This document shows, piece by piece, positions 16,547 through 26,000 of a stretch of 64,000 nt of DNA (position 1 is its first letter; every line of letters begins with the position of its first letter). Both the position numbers and the translations under genes were made by a program. Source of the stretch: an uncultured Fibrobacter sp. (lineage in GTDB: Bacteria; Fibrobacterota; Fibrobacteria; Fibrobacterales; Fibrobacteraceae); assembly GCF_900316465.1 (NCBI RefSeq), contig NZ_ONDD01000007.1, forward strand, positions 1 to 64,000, given 5' to 3'. The notes below the pieces were generated by a model. It worked only from the letters and a program-made list of their open reading frames with translations, was not told the origin of the DNA and searched no databases.

Positions 16547-16580
16547 AAAATCCTCGGTGCAACGCACCGGGGATTTTTTT
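16547..16580 (+). terminator. Intrinsic terminator after fusA
   Basis: AATCC-T-CGGTGC pairs with GCACCG-G-GGATT around AAC and is followed by eight T. It lies 124 bases after the fusA stop. Confidence 0.85.
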
Positions 16581-16609
16581 TGTTTGAATAAAAACTTTCT
16601 ATGAGCCAC

Positions 16610-16643
16610 AAAAAGTCCCGCAGAAGGGAGACCTCTGCGGGAC
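16610..16643 (-). terminator. Terminator on the minus strand, downstream of mazG
   Basis: GTCCCGCAGA and TCTGCGGGAC form a perfect ten-pair stem with a nine-base loop. On the minus strand it is followed by TTTTT, so it would end transcripts coming from mazG, 175 bases after the mazG stop. Confidence 0.75.
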
Positions 16644-16667
16644 AAGTGGAATTAGAAGAAAACAAGC

Positions 16668-16739
16668 GTGCTTCCGGTCTATTCTACCCCGTGATTTGCT
16701 CCAGCATCCCTTCGCTAAATCAGAATGGACTGGAAGCAC
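16668..16739 (+). ncRNA. Possible structured RNA between fusA and mazG
   Basis: GTGCTTCCGGTCTATTCT (16668-16685) pairs with AGAATGGACTGGAAGCAC (16722-16739) over 18 positions. The only two non-Watson-Crick positions are G-U pairs if the plus strand is transcribed, but A-C mismatches on the minus strand. A seven-base bulge follows, then a second stem GATTTGC/GCTAAATC and a 14-base loop. No open reading frame with family features is present in 16644-16817. I do not recognise the RNA, and no good promoter is seen; it could also be a hairpin in the 3' region of mazG mRNA. Confidence 0.35.
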
Positions 16740-16817
16740 ATTACTTAATATACCATCGGGATCAGGAATGCGAAAATATTTTTTCAACTTTCGTATTCCA
16801 ACATGGAATGCTCCAAA

Positions 16818-17624
16818 TTAGAACGACCTGGATGCAGCCTTCGCTTGTTTCCACATTTCTTGCAGGCCTTCGAGGCCAACGTCCTTCATTTCCTTGCCTT
16901 GGTCGCGGGCCATCTGTTCTACCACGCGGAAGCGGCGTTCAAATTTCGAATTCGCACGTTCCAGCGCCAAGGCCGCATTGAAGCCACAGTGGCGCGCCAC
17001 ATTCACCAAGCTGAACATGATATCGCCGAATTCATCTTCCATGCGTTCCACATTGCGATTTTCCGGCGAAGCCGCTTGCATTTCGGCACGGAATTCACTA
17101 AATTCTTCCACAGCCTTGTTAAAGACAGGTTCAGCCTCGGTCCAGTCAAAGCTCACTTTGGCGGCACGGCGCTGAAGCTCTTGAGCACGGGCAAGCGTCG
17201 GCAAGCTTTTGCTTACTTTGTCCATAGCGGACTTGCCTTGCATTTTTAGATTATTCGTTTCTTGCGCCTTGATGCGTTCCCATTGGCGAACTACGCCTTT
17301 CGAATCATCAACCTTTGCATCGCCAAAAACGTGCGGATGGCGTCGGATCATTTTTTCGCAGATTCCCTGCACCACGTCGTCGATTGAAAAATCGCCGTTC
17401 TCTTTAGCAACCTGGGAATGGAACACCACCTGGAACAAGACGTCGCCTAATTCTTCGGCCATGTGAGCCTTGTCATTTGCCTGGGCGGCATCAATGTATT
17501 CGTGGGATTCTTCGACTAAATACGGGAGCAACGACTGGTGCGTCTGTTGCTTGTCCCAAGGGCAGCCTTCCGGGGAGCGGAGGGTCGCCATAATTTTCAC
17601 CAAGTCATCAAAGGAATATTTCAT
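16818..17624 (-). CDS. mazG: Nucleoside triphosphate pyrophosphohydrolase MazG
   Basis: MazG hydrolyses (d)NTPs to monophosphates and pyrophosphate; in E. coli it also lowers ppGpp levels. The 268-residue protein has the two-domain layout of the family (E. coli 263). The N-terminal domain has LRSPEGCPWDKQQTH and the metal-binding EESHEYIDA ... EELGDVLFQVVFHS; the C-terminal domain repeats EEFSEFRAEM ... EDEFGDIMFSLVNVAR. The ATG at 17624-17622 gives the conserved N-terminus. This start shares two bases with the dprA start on the other strand. Confidence 0.95.
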   Translation of the reverse strand: MKYSFDDLVKIMATLRSPEGCPWDKQQTHQSLLPYLVEESHEYIDAAQANDKAHMAEELGDVLFQVVFHSQVAKENGDFSIDDVVQGICEKMIRRHPHVFGDAKVDDSKGVVRQWERIKAQETNNLKMQGKSAMDKVSKSLPTLARAQELQRRAAKVSFDWTEAEPVFNKAVEEFSEFRAEMQAASPENRNVERMEDEFGDIMFSLVNVARHCGFNAALALERANSKFERRFRVVEQMARDQGKEMKDVGLEGLQEMWKQAKAASRSF

Positions 17625-18537
17625 GACAGACAAAGATAGAAAGTACGAAACACTTGAACCGAAACAATTCCCGCTTTCCCTCAGGGAATCTCCATTAGCG
17701 CCACCGTTACTATACGTTCGCGGTAACTTGCCTGCAAGCGATTGCATCGGGATAGCCATGGTAGGCACACGCCGCCCCACCAGTTCCGCCCGCGAGCTTT
17801 GTCGACGCTTGGTGAAGTCGTTGCAAGGGACTCAAGCCGTCGTTGTTTCTGGGCTTGCGCAAGGCATCGATTATTATTGCCACGAAGCGGCGCTTGATTT
17901 TGGGATTCCAACGATTGCTGTTATTGCGCAGGGACTGGGCGTTCCTATTCCAGGAGACCGAGCGACACTCGCCCGCCGCATTATTGATGCCGGTGGGTGC
18001 ATTATGACCGAATACGAAGAAGACTTTCCCTCTTTCAAAGGAAACTTTCCTGCACGCAACAGGATTATCAGCGGTCTCAGCCGCGCCACAGTTTTAGTAC
18101 AAAGTAAAGCTAAAGGCGGTGCACTCATTACCGCCGACTATTGCCTGCAAGAAAACAAGCTATTGATAGCCGTTCCCGGGGACTTCGATAGCGAAGCTGC
18201 CGCCGGGCCAAACAAGTACTTGGATCAAGGAAAGGCCAAACCTGTCTTTGTACCCGAAAGCCTACGAGTAGTCGCGGGACTCCCCAAGACTCAAACGGAA
18301 ACTCATGAAAACGCGGCCGTCAGCCTAAAGCAAATCGAAGCAATCGGTTGCAATCTTTCTCTCGAAGCCCTTGCGCTATTTAAGCAATTCAATGGTTTCA
18401 AGAAGACTTTTCAGGAGTTGCAGAACGAATGTAACCTCAAGTCCAACAATATTTTAGCTATATTAACAGAGTTAGAACTTTCGGGTCTAGTCCATTCACC
18501 GGACAACTTCCAGTTCTACTTTAATGGAGCAACTTGA
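17623..18537 (+). CDS. dprA: DNA-processing protein DprA
   Basis: DprA (Smf) loads RecA onto incoming single-stranded DNA during transformation and is widespread also in non-competent bacteria. The 304-residue product has the Rossmann core with MVGTRRPTSSAR, VSGLAQGIDYYCHEAAL, FPARNRIISGLS and QSKAKGGALITADYCLQ. A winged-helix-like C-terminus follows (ALFKQFNGFKKTFQELQNECNLKSNNILAILTELELSGLV). The N-terminal SAM domain found in some DprA proteins is missing. AAAGGAA lies eight bases before the ATG. Its start overlaps that of mazG, and its last 14 bases overlap the next gene. Confidence 0.92.
   Translation: MTDKDRKYETLEPKQFPLSLRESPLAPPLLYVRGNLPASDCIGIAMVGTRRPTSSARELCRRLVKSLQGTQAVVVSGLAQGIDYYCHEAALDFGIPTIAVIAQGLGVPIPGDRATLARRIIDAGGCIMTEYEEDFPSFKGNFPARNRIISGLSRATVLVQSKAKGGALITADYCLQENKLLIAVPGDFDSEAAAGPNKYLDQGKAKPVFVPESLRVVAGLPKTQTETHENAAVSLKQIEAIGCNLSLEALALFKQFNGFKKTFQELQNECNLKSNNILAILTELELSGLVHSPDNFQFYFNGAT
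17631..17638 (-). promoter_or_regulatory. TATCTTTG promoter element for mazG, inside dprA
   Basis: Read on the minus strand, TATCTTTG ends six bases before the mazG ATG and lies within codons 3-6 of dprA. No Shine-Dalgarno sequence fits between it and the start, which suggests a leaderless mRNA. Confidence 0.5.
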
Positions 18538-18823
18538 CGTGAAAAAGCGTTTTTTCTGGATAATCCTGTTTACGATTGTCGCAACATTTGCGATTGTCAT
18601 TTCGCAGTTGATGTTCGGAAAAAACAGCTTGAAGCAGCAGCAAAAAATCACGCAGGACATCGCCAAGTACGAAGCGCAGATCGATTCCCTGCAGCACGCC
18701 ATTGACTCTTGCAACATTGAGATTGAACGCCTCAAGAAAGATTCCCTGTACAAAGAGAACCTGTTACGCACGCGTTATGGCATGAGTCGCAAAGGCGAGC
18801 GCGTATTCCAGATGGTGAAATAA
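18524..18823 (+). CDS. FtsB/DivIC-like septum formation protein
   Basis: The 99-residue protein has a short cytoplasmic N-terminus, one membrane segment (FFWIILFTIVATFAIVISQLMF), a coiled coil (about 35-75) and a C-terminal YGMSRKGERVFQ. This is the layout and ending of FtsB/DivIC proteins, bitopic partners of FtsL and FtsQ in the divisome. The start lies inside the end of dprA, so translation is probably coupled. It ends two bases from the convergent RND gene. Confidence 0.75.
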   Translation: MEQLDVKKRFFWIILFTIVATFAIVISQLMFGKNSLKQQQKITQDIAKYEAQIDSLQHAIDSCNIEIERLKKDSLYKENLLRTRYGMSRKGERVFQMVK

Positions 18824-18825
18824 TC

Positions 18826-21800
18826 TCACGCCATCTTGGAGGCGTCGGTACTCTTCATGGCATCCATCGAAACCTTGCCCGCAAAGAAGCTGTAAGCTGC
18901 CGGCACAATAAAGAGCGTCATAAACGTCGCAAACGTAAGACCGCCTGCGATGGCGACACCCATCGCGATACGGCTCGGGGTGCCCGTGAGAATCAAGGGC
19001 ACAGCGCCCAATACCGTCGAAAGGCTCGTCATGAGGATTGGGCGGAAGCGGCGTTCCGCCGCTAACCGAGCCGCCTCAAGCTTGTTACAGCCCGTATTCG
19101 CCGCAATCTGGTTTGCAAATTCCACAATCAGAATGCCGTTCTTCGTCACAAGCGCAATCAAAAGAATCAGCGCAATCTCGCTAAAAATATTGAGCGTCTG
19201 GCCCGTAATGAACAAGCAAGCGAGCGCACCCGCCAAAGCAAGCGGCACCGTAAAGAAGATGACAAACGGAGCGCGGAAACTTTCGAACTGGCCCGCAAGC
19301 ACCAAGAACACCAGCGCAAGCGCCAAGAGGAACACGATATAGAGGCCGCTGGAACTTTCTTCGAATTCCTTCGACGAACCACTCAAAGCCGTACTCACGT
19401 TCGGGTAATCCTTCAGCAAGTGCTTTGCGATACGGCGCATCTCTTCCACGCCGTCGCCAATCGTCTTGCCCGGCACAAGGCCCGCCTGAATAGTCGCTGC
19501 GCTAAAGCGATTGAATCTCGGGAGCGACGGCGATGCGGACTGTTCGCTAAAGGTGATAAAGTTTTCAACGCTCACCAGTTCGCCCTTGCCATTCTTCACC
19601 GAAAGCATTGCAATGTTTTCGGGCATGCTACGGTACTGATAACCCACCGCACCGATAATGTCATACTGGCGACCATCCTTGTAGAATTCGCCGTAGCTTT
19701 GGTCGCTAATGGCAAGTTGCACCGCCTGCGCAATATCGTTCACCGACACGCCTTCTTCGTTGGCCTTGTCGCGCAAAATTTCAATATGAAGTTCCGGCTT
19801 GGTAAAGCGCAGGTTCGTATTCACCACGCTGAAGACAGGACTATGGCTCGCTTCTTCTTCGAACTTGGGAACAAGCGTACGCAATATTTCGATATTCGGG
19901 GCCTGCAACACGAACTGCACCGGAAGGCCACCGCGTTGCGTACTGATACTCTGCGGTTCAAACACCATCACGCGCAAGTCCGGGTATTCGTTACCGAGCA
20001 GCTGGATTTCGCGAGCAATCACGCTCTGCGGGCGACGCGCCTTTTTGTTGTCATTCAAGGTCAAGCGCATTCTTGAATTACCCGCATTCCATGCACCCGC
20101 CTGGAATTCAGTGTATTCGTTGCTATCTAGCAGGGCAATCACTTCTTCGGCAAAGGCATCGGCCATGCGCTTGGTTCGCGTCAGCGTCACGCCTTCTGGC
20201 ATATTCAAGTTCACCATGACGGCATTCGAGTCTTCAGTCGGAGCCATTTCGCTACTCATGTTATTGAAGCAGAAATAGGCCGCCACCAAAAGGCCCGCCA
20301 CAATCGGGAACAAGAGCAAACGCATTCTGAGGAAGCCCCCGAGAAGCACCGAATAGATTCGGTTCATTCCGTCAAAGAACGGTTCCGTCACACGGAAGAA
20401 CCATCCCTGCTTCTGCTTTTTCAAGAACTTGGAACAAAGCATCGGCGAAAGCGTCAGAGCGCACAACGTCGAGAGGAATACCGTACCAATCATCACCGCC
20501 ACGAATTCGCGGAACAAGAGACCCGTCGTACCGCCCAGCGCAAGCACCGGTACAAACACGGCCATCAGCACCACAGAGGTCGCAATCACGGCAAAGAAGA
20601 TTTCATTCGTACCCGCCACAGCTGCCTGCTTAGGAGTCATTCCCTTTTCAATCTTGTGGTAAATATTTTCCACAATCACAATGGCATCATCCACCACAAG
20701 TCCAATGGCGAGCACCATGGCAAGCAAGGTCAGCACGTTGATCGAGAAGCCACACAAGTAAAGCACAAAGAAGCTACCGATTACAGAAACCGGCACCACC
20801 ACCATCGGGATAAGCGTTGTGCGGCCTTCGCGGAGGAAGGCAAAGATAATCGCAATCACCAACAGGAATGCAATGAAAATCGTCTCCACCACTTCTTTAA
20901 TAGAAGCACGGATGTTGATAGAAGTATCGCGACCATAAAGAAGATCAACGCCTTCGGGAATTTCGCGGCGAATGTCTTCGACTCGCTTGTAAAATTCATC
21001 GGCAATTTCCACGTGATTCGACCCGGGCTGCGCCATCAACGCAAGCGTAATGGAATTCTTGCCGTTGCGCCTAAAGCCAGTACGAGTATCCTTCGGTTCG
21101 TAGTGAATGTCAGCCACATCGGAAATGCGAATCACGGTGCCGTCAGCAGCCGTCTTGATAGCGATGTTTTCAAAAGCCTTCGGATCAAGGATACGACCGA
21201 GCGTGCGGATCGAAAGCGTGGTTTCGCTACCTTCGATAGAGCCCGAAGGCAGTTCCAAGTTCCCCTTCTTGAGAGCCGCCGACATCTCGGCGCCAGAAAC
21301 GCCCAAAGCCTGCAAGCGCACCGGATCAATCCACAAACGAACCGTCGGACGTTTCTCGCCCCAGATTGCAATTTCGGAGACGCCATTGATGGTCTGCAAG
21401 CGTTCCTTCACAAAGTTGTTCGCCAGTTCCGAAACTTCCATCGGATCGAGCTTGTCACTCACAAGGCTCACCATCAAAATCGGGTCGTTATCGCTGTCAG
21501 ACTTGTAGACGGTCGGTTCATCGACATCATCCGGCAACCGACGGCGCACGCGGCTCACGCGGTCGCGGATTTCGTTGGCGGCCGCTTCCAGGTCCATCCC
21601 GGTTTCAAATTCAATATTGATGAAGGAGAATCCATCGCGACTGGTAGAGGTCAGAGCCTTAATGCCAGAAGCACTGTTGATGGATGCTTCCAATATTTCG
21701 GTGACTTCGGCTTCGACCACGGCAGCGTTTGCGCCCGGGTAAGAAGTACGCACCTGAATGAGCGGGTAGTCTACGTTCGGGTATTCACGCACGCCCAAGT

Positions 21801-21891
21801 TAGAAGCACCGAAGGCGCCAAGCAAAATAATCACGAGCGCCATCACGGTCATAAGGACCGGGCGACGTACGGAAAGGTTCGCGACACTCAT
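18826..21891 (-). CDS. RND efflux transporter, HAE1 type (AcrB-like)
   Basis: The 1021-residue inner-membrane protein pumps hydrophobic or amphiphilic compounds out with proton uptake. It has the two-fold RND layout: a first membrane helix (VLMTVMALVIILLGAFG), large periplasmic porter loops and 12 predicted helices. The proton-relay residues are visible: the Asp pair in AIGLVVDDAIVIVENIYH and the Lys in ALVTKNGILIVEFANQ. GGTTGLLFREFVAVMIGT and the final SFFAGK region are typical. It follows the membrane fusion protein gene by seven bases; no outer-membrane channel gene is present here. Confidence 0.92.
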   Translation of the reverse strand: MSVANLSVRRPVLMTVMALVIILLGAFGASNLGVREYPNVDYPLIQVRTSYPGANAAVVEAEVTEILEASINSASGIKALTSTSRDGFSFINIEFETGMDLEAAANEIRDRVSRVRRRLPDDVDEPTVYKSDSDNDPILMVSLVSDKLDPMEVSELANNFVKERLQTINGVSEIAIWGEKRPTVRLWIDPVRLQALGVSGAEMSAALKKGNLELPSGSIEGSETTLSIRTLGRILDPKAFENIAIKTAADGTVIRISDVADIHYEPKDTRTGFRRNGKNSITLALMAQPGSNHVEIADEFYKRVEDIRREIPEGVDLLYGRDTSINIRASIKEVVETIFIAFLLVIAIIFAFLREGRTTLIPMVVVPVSVIGSFFVLYLCGFSINVLTLLAMVLAIGLVVDDAIVIVENIYHKIEKGMTPKQAAVAGTNEIFFAVIATSVVLMAVFVPVLALGGTTGLLFREFVAVMIGTVFLSTLCALTLSPMLCSKFLKKQKQGWFFRVTEPFFDGMNRIYSVLLGGFLRMRLLLFPIVAGLLVAAYFCFNNMSSEMAPTEDSNAVMVNLNMPEGVTLTRTKRMADAFAEEVIALLDSNEYTEFQAGAWNAGNSRMRLTLNDNKKARRPQSVIAREIQLLGNEYPDLRVMVFEPQSISTQRGGLPVQFVLQAPNIEILRTLVPKFEEEASHSPVFSVVNTNLRFTKPELHIEILRDKANEEGVSVNDIAQAVQLAISDQSYGEFYKDGRQYDIIGAVGYQYRSMPENIAMLSVKNGKGELVSVENFITFSEQSASPSLPRFNRFSAATIQAGLVPGKTIGDGVEEMRRIAKHLLKDYPNVSTALSGSSKEFEESSSGLYIVFLLALALVFLVLAGQFESFRAPFVIFFTVPLALAGALACLFITGQTLNIFSEIALILLIALVTKNGILIVEFANQIAANTGCNKLEAARLAAERRFRPILMTSLSTVLGAVPLILTGTPSRIAMGVAIAGGLTFATFMTLFIVPAAYSFFAGKVSMDAMKSTDASKMA

Positions 21892-21898
21892 CGTTCAC

Positions 21899-23005
21899 CT
21901 ACTCCACTTCGTAATCGGTGTTATGACGGATTTCGCGGATACGGACGGAAGCCCCTTCGCGAAGGCTAATCAAGCCAGAGGTGATTACCGTATCGCCTTC
22001 ATCGAGACCACCGGTGACATCGACTGCAATCGGAGTGCGGAGGCCAGTTTCGACATGCTTGATTTTGGCCTTACCGCCAGTCGCTACAAATACGTAGGCG
22101 CCATCTTTATCGAGAGTAAATGCTTCTGCCGGAATCGGGATGCTTTTGGCCATGCCCGCCTGCATCGTAACATTCACCTTGGCGTAAGAGCCTGCCAAAA
22201 GTTCATTGCCGGCATTTTCGACTTCGACAAGCACCTGACGCGTGCGGCTGCTTTCAGAGAGCGCAGCTTCCAACGCCTTCACCTTGCCGGACTTTGCCAC
22301 ATTGCGTTCTTCGTCCTTCACATCTACGGCATCGCCCACTTTAAGCGTCGAGGCGTAGCGCTGCGGGAGAGCAAATTTTGCCTTGAGTTTTTTCACTTCG
22401 CTAAGAGAAGCAATCGACGTACCCGTCGTAAGCCAAGCGCCCACGGACACATTCACAAAGCCGAGCTTGCCTGCAAACGGGGCACGCACTTCGGTCTTTG
22501 CAATTTGGGCCTTGATGAGTTCTACAGAAGCCTCGGCAGACTTGAGCGAAGCTTCGGCAGATTCCATGTCAGCCTTGGTGGCTCCGTCTTTTTCGAAAAG
22601 CGTCTTGACGCGATCAAACTTTTGCTGAGCAAGCTGTTGATTCGATTCCGCCTGCTTGAGTTGCGCACGGAGTTCGGAATCGTCAATTTTAGCGAGGAGC
22701 GCACCCTTTTGAACTTGGGCGCCATCTTTTGCATAAAGGTTCGTGAGTCTGCCCGACGCGGCCGCCGTCAGCTGCACATTGTTCAGCGGTTCAAGCGTCG
22801 CCATTGCGGAAAAAACTTTGCCCGCTTCATGGGCTTCGGCAATATAGCCTTCTACTGCGATTTCGCGAGCAGGCCTGCCACCCGGACCACCGGGACCGCC
22901 CTTGCCTGCAGCACCCTTACCAGGGGCCCCTGCACCGGGAGCGGAATCATTACCGCCACAGGCAATCAAGTACAAGGAAATAAACAACAAAACAAAAAAC
23001 TTCAT
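21899..23005 (-). CDS. RND efflux periplasmic adaptor (membrane fusion protein, AcrA-like lipoprotein)
   Basis: The 368-residue protein has a signal peptide with lipobox LIAC, then a spacer of Gly/Pro/Ala (PGAGAPGKGAAGKGGPGGPGG). The adaptor fold follows: a first lipoyl half (VQLTAAASGRLTNLYAKDGAQVQKGALLAKID), a coiled-coil hairpin (QAESNQQLAQQKFDR), the second lipoyl half (TEVRAPFAGKLGFVNVSVGAW) and beta-barrel strands. It bridges the AcrB-like pump encoded just downstream and an outer-membrane channel encoded elsewhere. Confidence 0.9.
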   Translation of the reverse strand: MKFFVLLFISLYLIACGGNDSAPGAGAPGKGAAGKGGPGGPGGRPAREIAVEGYIAEAHEAGKVFSAMATLEPLNNVQLTAAASGRLTNLYAKDGAQVQKGALLAKIDDSELRAQLKQAESNQQLAQQKFDRVKTLFEKDGATKADMESAEASLKSAEASVELIKAQIAKTEVRAPFAGKLGFVNVSVGAWLTTGTSIASLSEVKKLKAKFALPQRYASTLKVGDAVDVKDEERNVAKSGKVKALEAALSESSRTRQVLVEVENAGNELLAGSYAKVNVTMQAGMAKSIPIPAEAFTLDKDGAYVFVATGGKAKIKHVETGLRTPIAVDVTGGLDEGDTVITSGLISLREGASVRIREIRHNTDYEVE

Positions 23006-23039
23006 ATAATTTAGATGCTTTTCAAAACCTTTTGGTTGC

Positions 23040-23047
23040 CAAATATA
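23040..23047 (-). promoter_or_regulatory. TATATTTG promoter element for the RND operon
   Basis: An exact TAnnTTTG match on the minus strand lies 34 bases before the adaptor ATG. Confidence 0.5.
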
Positions 23048-23093
23048 CCTATTTTACTTTATATATTCACATTTACCACTTTCATGTACAAGC

Positions 23094-26000
23094 TCAATTT
23101 ACAAATTCAAACGGCATTTTCAATATAGAATATGGAATAGACTGGATTTGAGTTACACCAAAGCCCCAGCCCTGAACACCATCATTGTCACTATCAAGCA
23201 CAACCTTCAGTTTCGTAGACTTTACCTTTAATTTCTTTCCTGCAAGCGAATCAGCTACATATTTCCCAAGCAAAGATTCATTCGCATCATAAAGAGATAT
23301 CGTATCCCCTGTCCCAACAAAGGTACTTTCGGCAAAAGTAACATAGTTGGCAGAATTCCCATCAAATAGATATTCACACACATAACGACTTTGGGGCAAA
23401 TAGTTATGCTCCGTTTGACATTGAGATTTTTTGAGTTCAAAATCAGACACTAAAGAAGCGATTTGAGCAGTCCCCGTTTCATTATTTTCATAGCTAATTC
23501 GTGTTCCACGAATTACAACCTGCCAAACACCATTCTCTGGATTTTCCACATCGACAACTTCGACATTGTTCAAATGGTCAAAACATAATGAATCTAACAA
23601 ATTCGAGGAACTGCAATTGTTGTAGGCATCACGAACATCCTGCATCCTTATTTTCTCAAGACCAGATGAAAAATCATCAATAAAATTTCCATTTATATCA
23701 ATGAAATCCGTCGGCAGCGGGTCCAGTCTCCACGGATAATAATATCTTCCAGATGGACTGATAAGATACATATCCAAATCGTTCATTAATTTTGAATCTA
23801 AAAAATTATGTTCATTGGTAACAACTTTATAAATTCCAGGCGCATCATCCCAAACAAGGGTAGCCCTCATTTTTTCAGGACTTCCATTCACATAAACATT
23901 CCATCTTTTTTCCATTCCATTGGCAATTTCAAATTCCTTAAATCGGGGAAACTCCTTTGTCTTTGCTTTATAATTTTCAATGGTATTCAAAGTTGCTGCG
24001 GCATCAATCTTTCCCCAACCAGTTGCAAAGTCGGGGCCTTTACCATAGGGCGTAAAATAACCACTATTATTATGATGCGCAAACGTAATATCAGGATTCC
24101 ATTCGAAATGGGCGTTCTCGGAATCCTCCATATCAATTGCAGAATGAATGATGAGTGACTTGACCGTAGAATTTCGCATAGACATTTTATCCAAGGGTTC
24201 GCCCGTGCACTTTTTGAATTTTTGATACATCAAGGCCGCCAAACCCGACACCTGGGGTGCCGACTCAGAAGTGCCACCATCACTTAAATACGCATACCCA
24301 CAACTATCCCCCTGACATGAATATGGAGTAACAATTCCTTTTACAAGACCAAAATCAAGGCGTATAAAGTACGCCGCAAGGGTATCTGGCAACTGATTCA
24401 AACTCACACGAGTTGTTGCAAAATTCGTATCCACATTCCAAATCGTATTAATAAATTCAAACCAAGAATTTCCTCCTTGAGGATTATAAAACGAGGATTC
24501 ATGGGTTCCAAAGAAGACACTTCCATACATTATATTATCTAATACGGATCCTTTCGCAAGTTTCATCCGAATTTCCAATTCATCCGTTGACAAAATATTT
24601 ATCCGATTATCAAATTTCCACCCATTATATAGAGCTACAAAATTAGGTTCATTAACGCCTAACTGAAATAAGCTGTCATTATTCACATTTGGATTGACAA
24701 TTGAACCACGATACGAAGAATAAAGATTTGCAGAATCAAGGCTTAATCGATTACTGCTAAAATCTAGCACCATATACGGCAAAGTCTCTCCTGCACGGAA
24801 TAATTTTACATAATCAATTAGAATTTCAAACGGATTCTCTTGATTAACGAGTATTTCACTTGTCGCTCCAGGAGCCATCACATCCGGTTTTATTCGACCA
24901 TCCCAAGTGGGTCCCATACTTGATGAATAAAACCGAACACCCTCTTTACTGGTAATATTTCCAACAGTAATCGCATTCTTTGAATTTGCCAACACAGAGT
25001 GGAACCCTTTTTGCACATCTTGAAAAGGTTTCCCTTCAAGTCCACCACTATTTGCAGCGGCATATATAACCGTTTTCGTAAGCGAATCCCCTTCAACACA
25101 ACTAGAAGATTGATGATTTACATTACACCCTTTTTTCCAATTATCAAAAATAGCCTTATCAATTGTGTAAGCATCATTTCTATAAACACCGTTTATTTTT
25201 GTAGCATCCATATGCGAATGATTTACAACATGCCCTATTTGCCAATAAGGATTCGTTTTCCCTGAAAAAAAATGGACTTTCGGGGCAATTCCCCGATAAA
25301 CACGATTCCTAGAATTCGTCCCATTACCACCAATAATCCCTGCCACACCCGTTCCATGCCACTCAACATCTTCTTTTATTTCATTTATTACAGAGTCAAA
25401 AGCCATATATCCAAAGTATTCATCTTCTCTAATAAATCTTTTTTTCATAATTCCGCTAGAATCCATTTCCTGAAAGTCTGGATGACTAAAATCAATACCT
25501 GTATCATAAACCCCTACAACAATCCCCTCGCCCGTATAATCTACGCCATTAAGCCATTTTGTGGAATCATTCATCGCAGATAAAAATGCTGCAGTGTTTT
25601 GAATGTCTGATAAATTTATCGCAAACTTTGAGTTATCATTCAAAGGAACGCCCTCGTACTGTTGCAAAACAAAATAAACATCACTATTTTTTTCGATACA
25701 CTGAATTGAATCTATTAGCATTTTAACAAGTACATCATTTCTTGCATACTCAACATTCTCGCCCCCGCAAGTTTGCACAAATCCAATACAATTTGCAAAA
25801 TCTACATCAGGCCAACACCCTACAATCAAAGGCAAGGTATCACTCATAGAATGTTCTGACACATTCAAAGACAAACGTGTCGTATCATTTACAGGTATCG
25901 CATTATAAAATCCATACAAAACACTATCCAAATACGCCTTGCGAACATCTGAATCCGATTTAAAAAGAATCAAGTCCTTGCCAAGATGTCGCCCCACTTC

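Noticed and set aside
16601..17249. Plus-strand open frames across the mazG region and its 3' gap
   Set aside because: They are antisense to mazG, begin within the minus-strand terminator or the hairpin, and show no domain, signal peptide or ribosome binding site.
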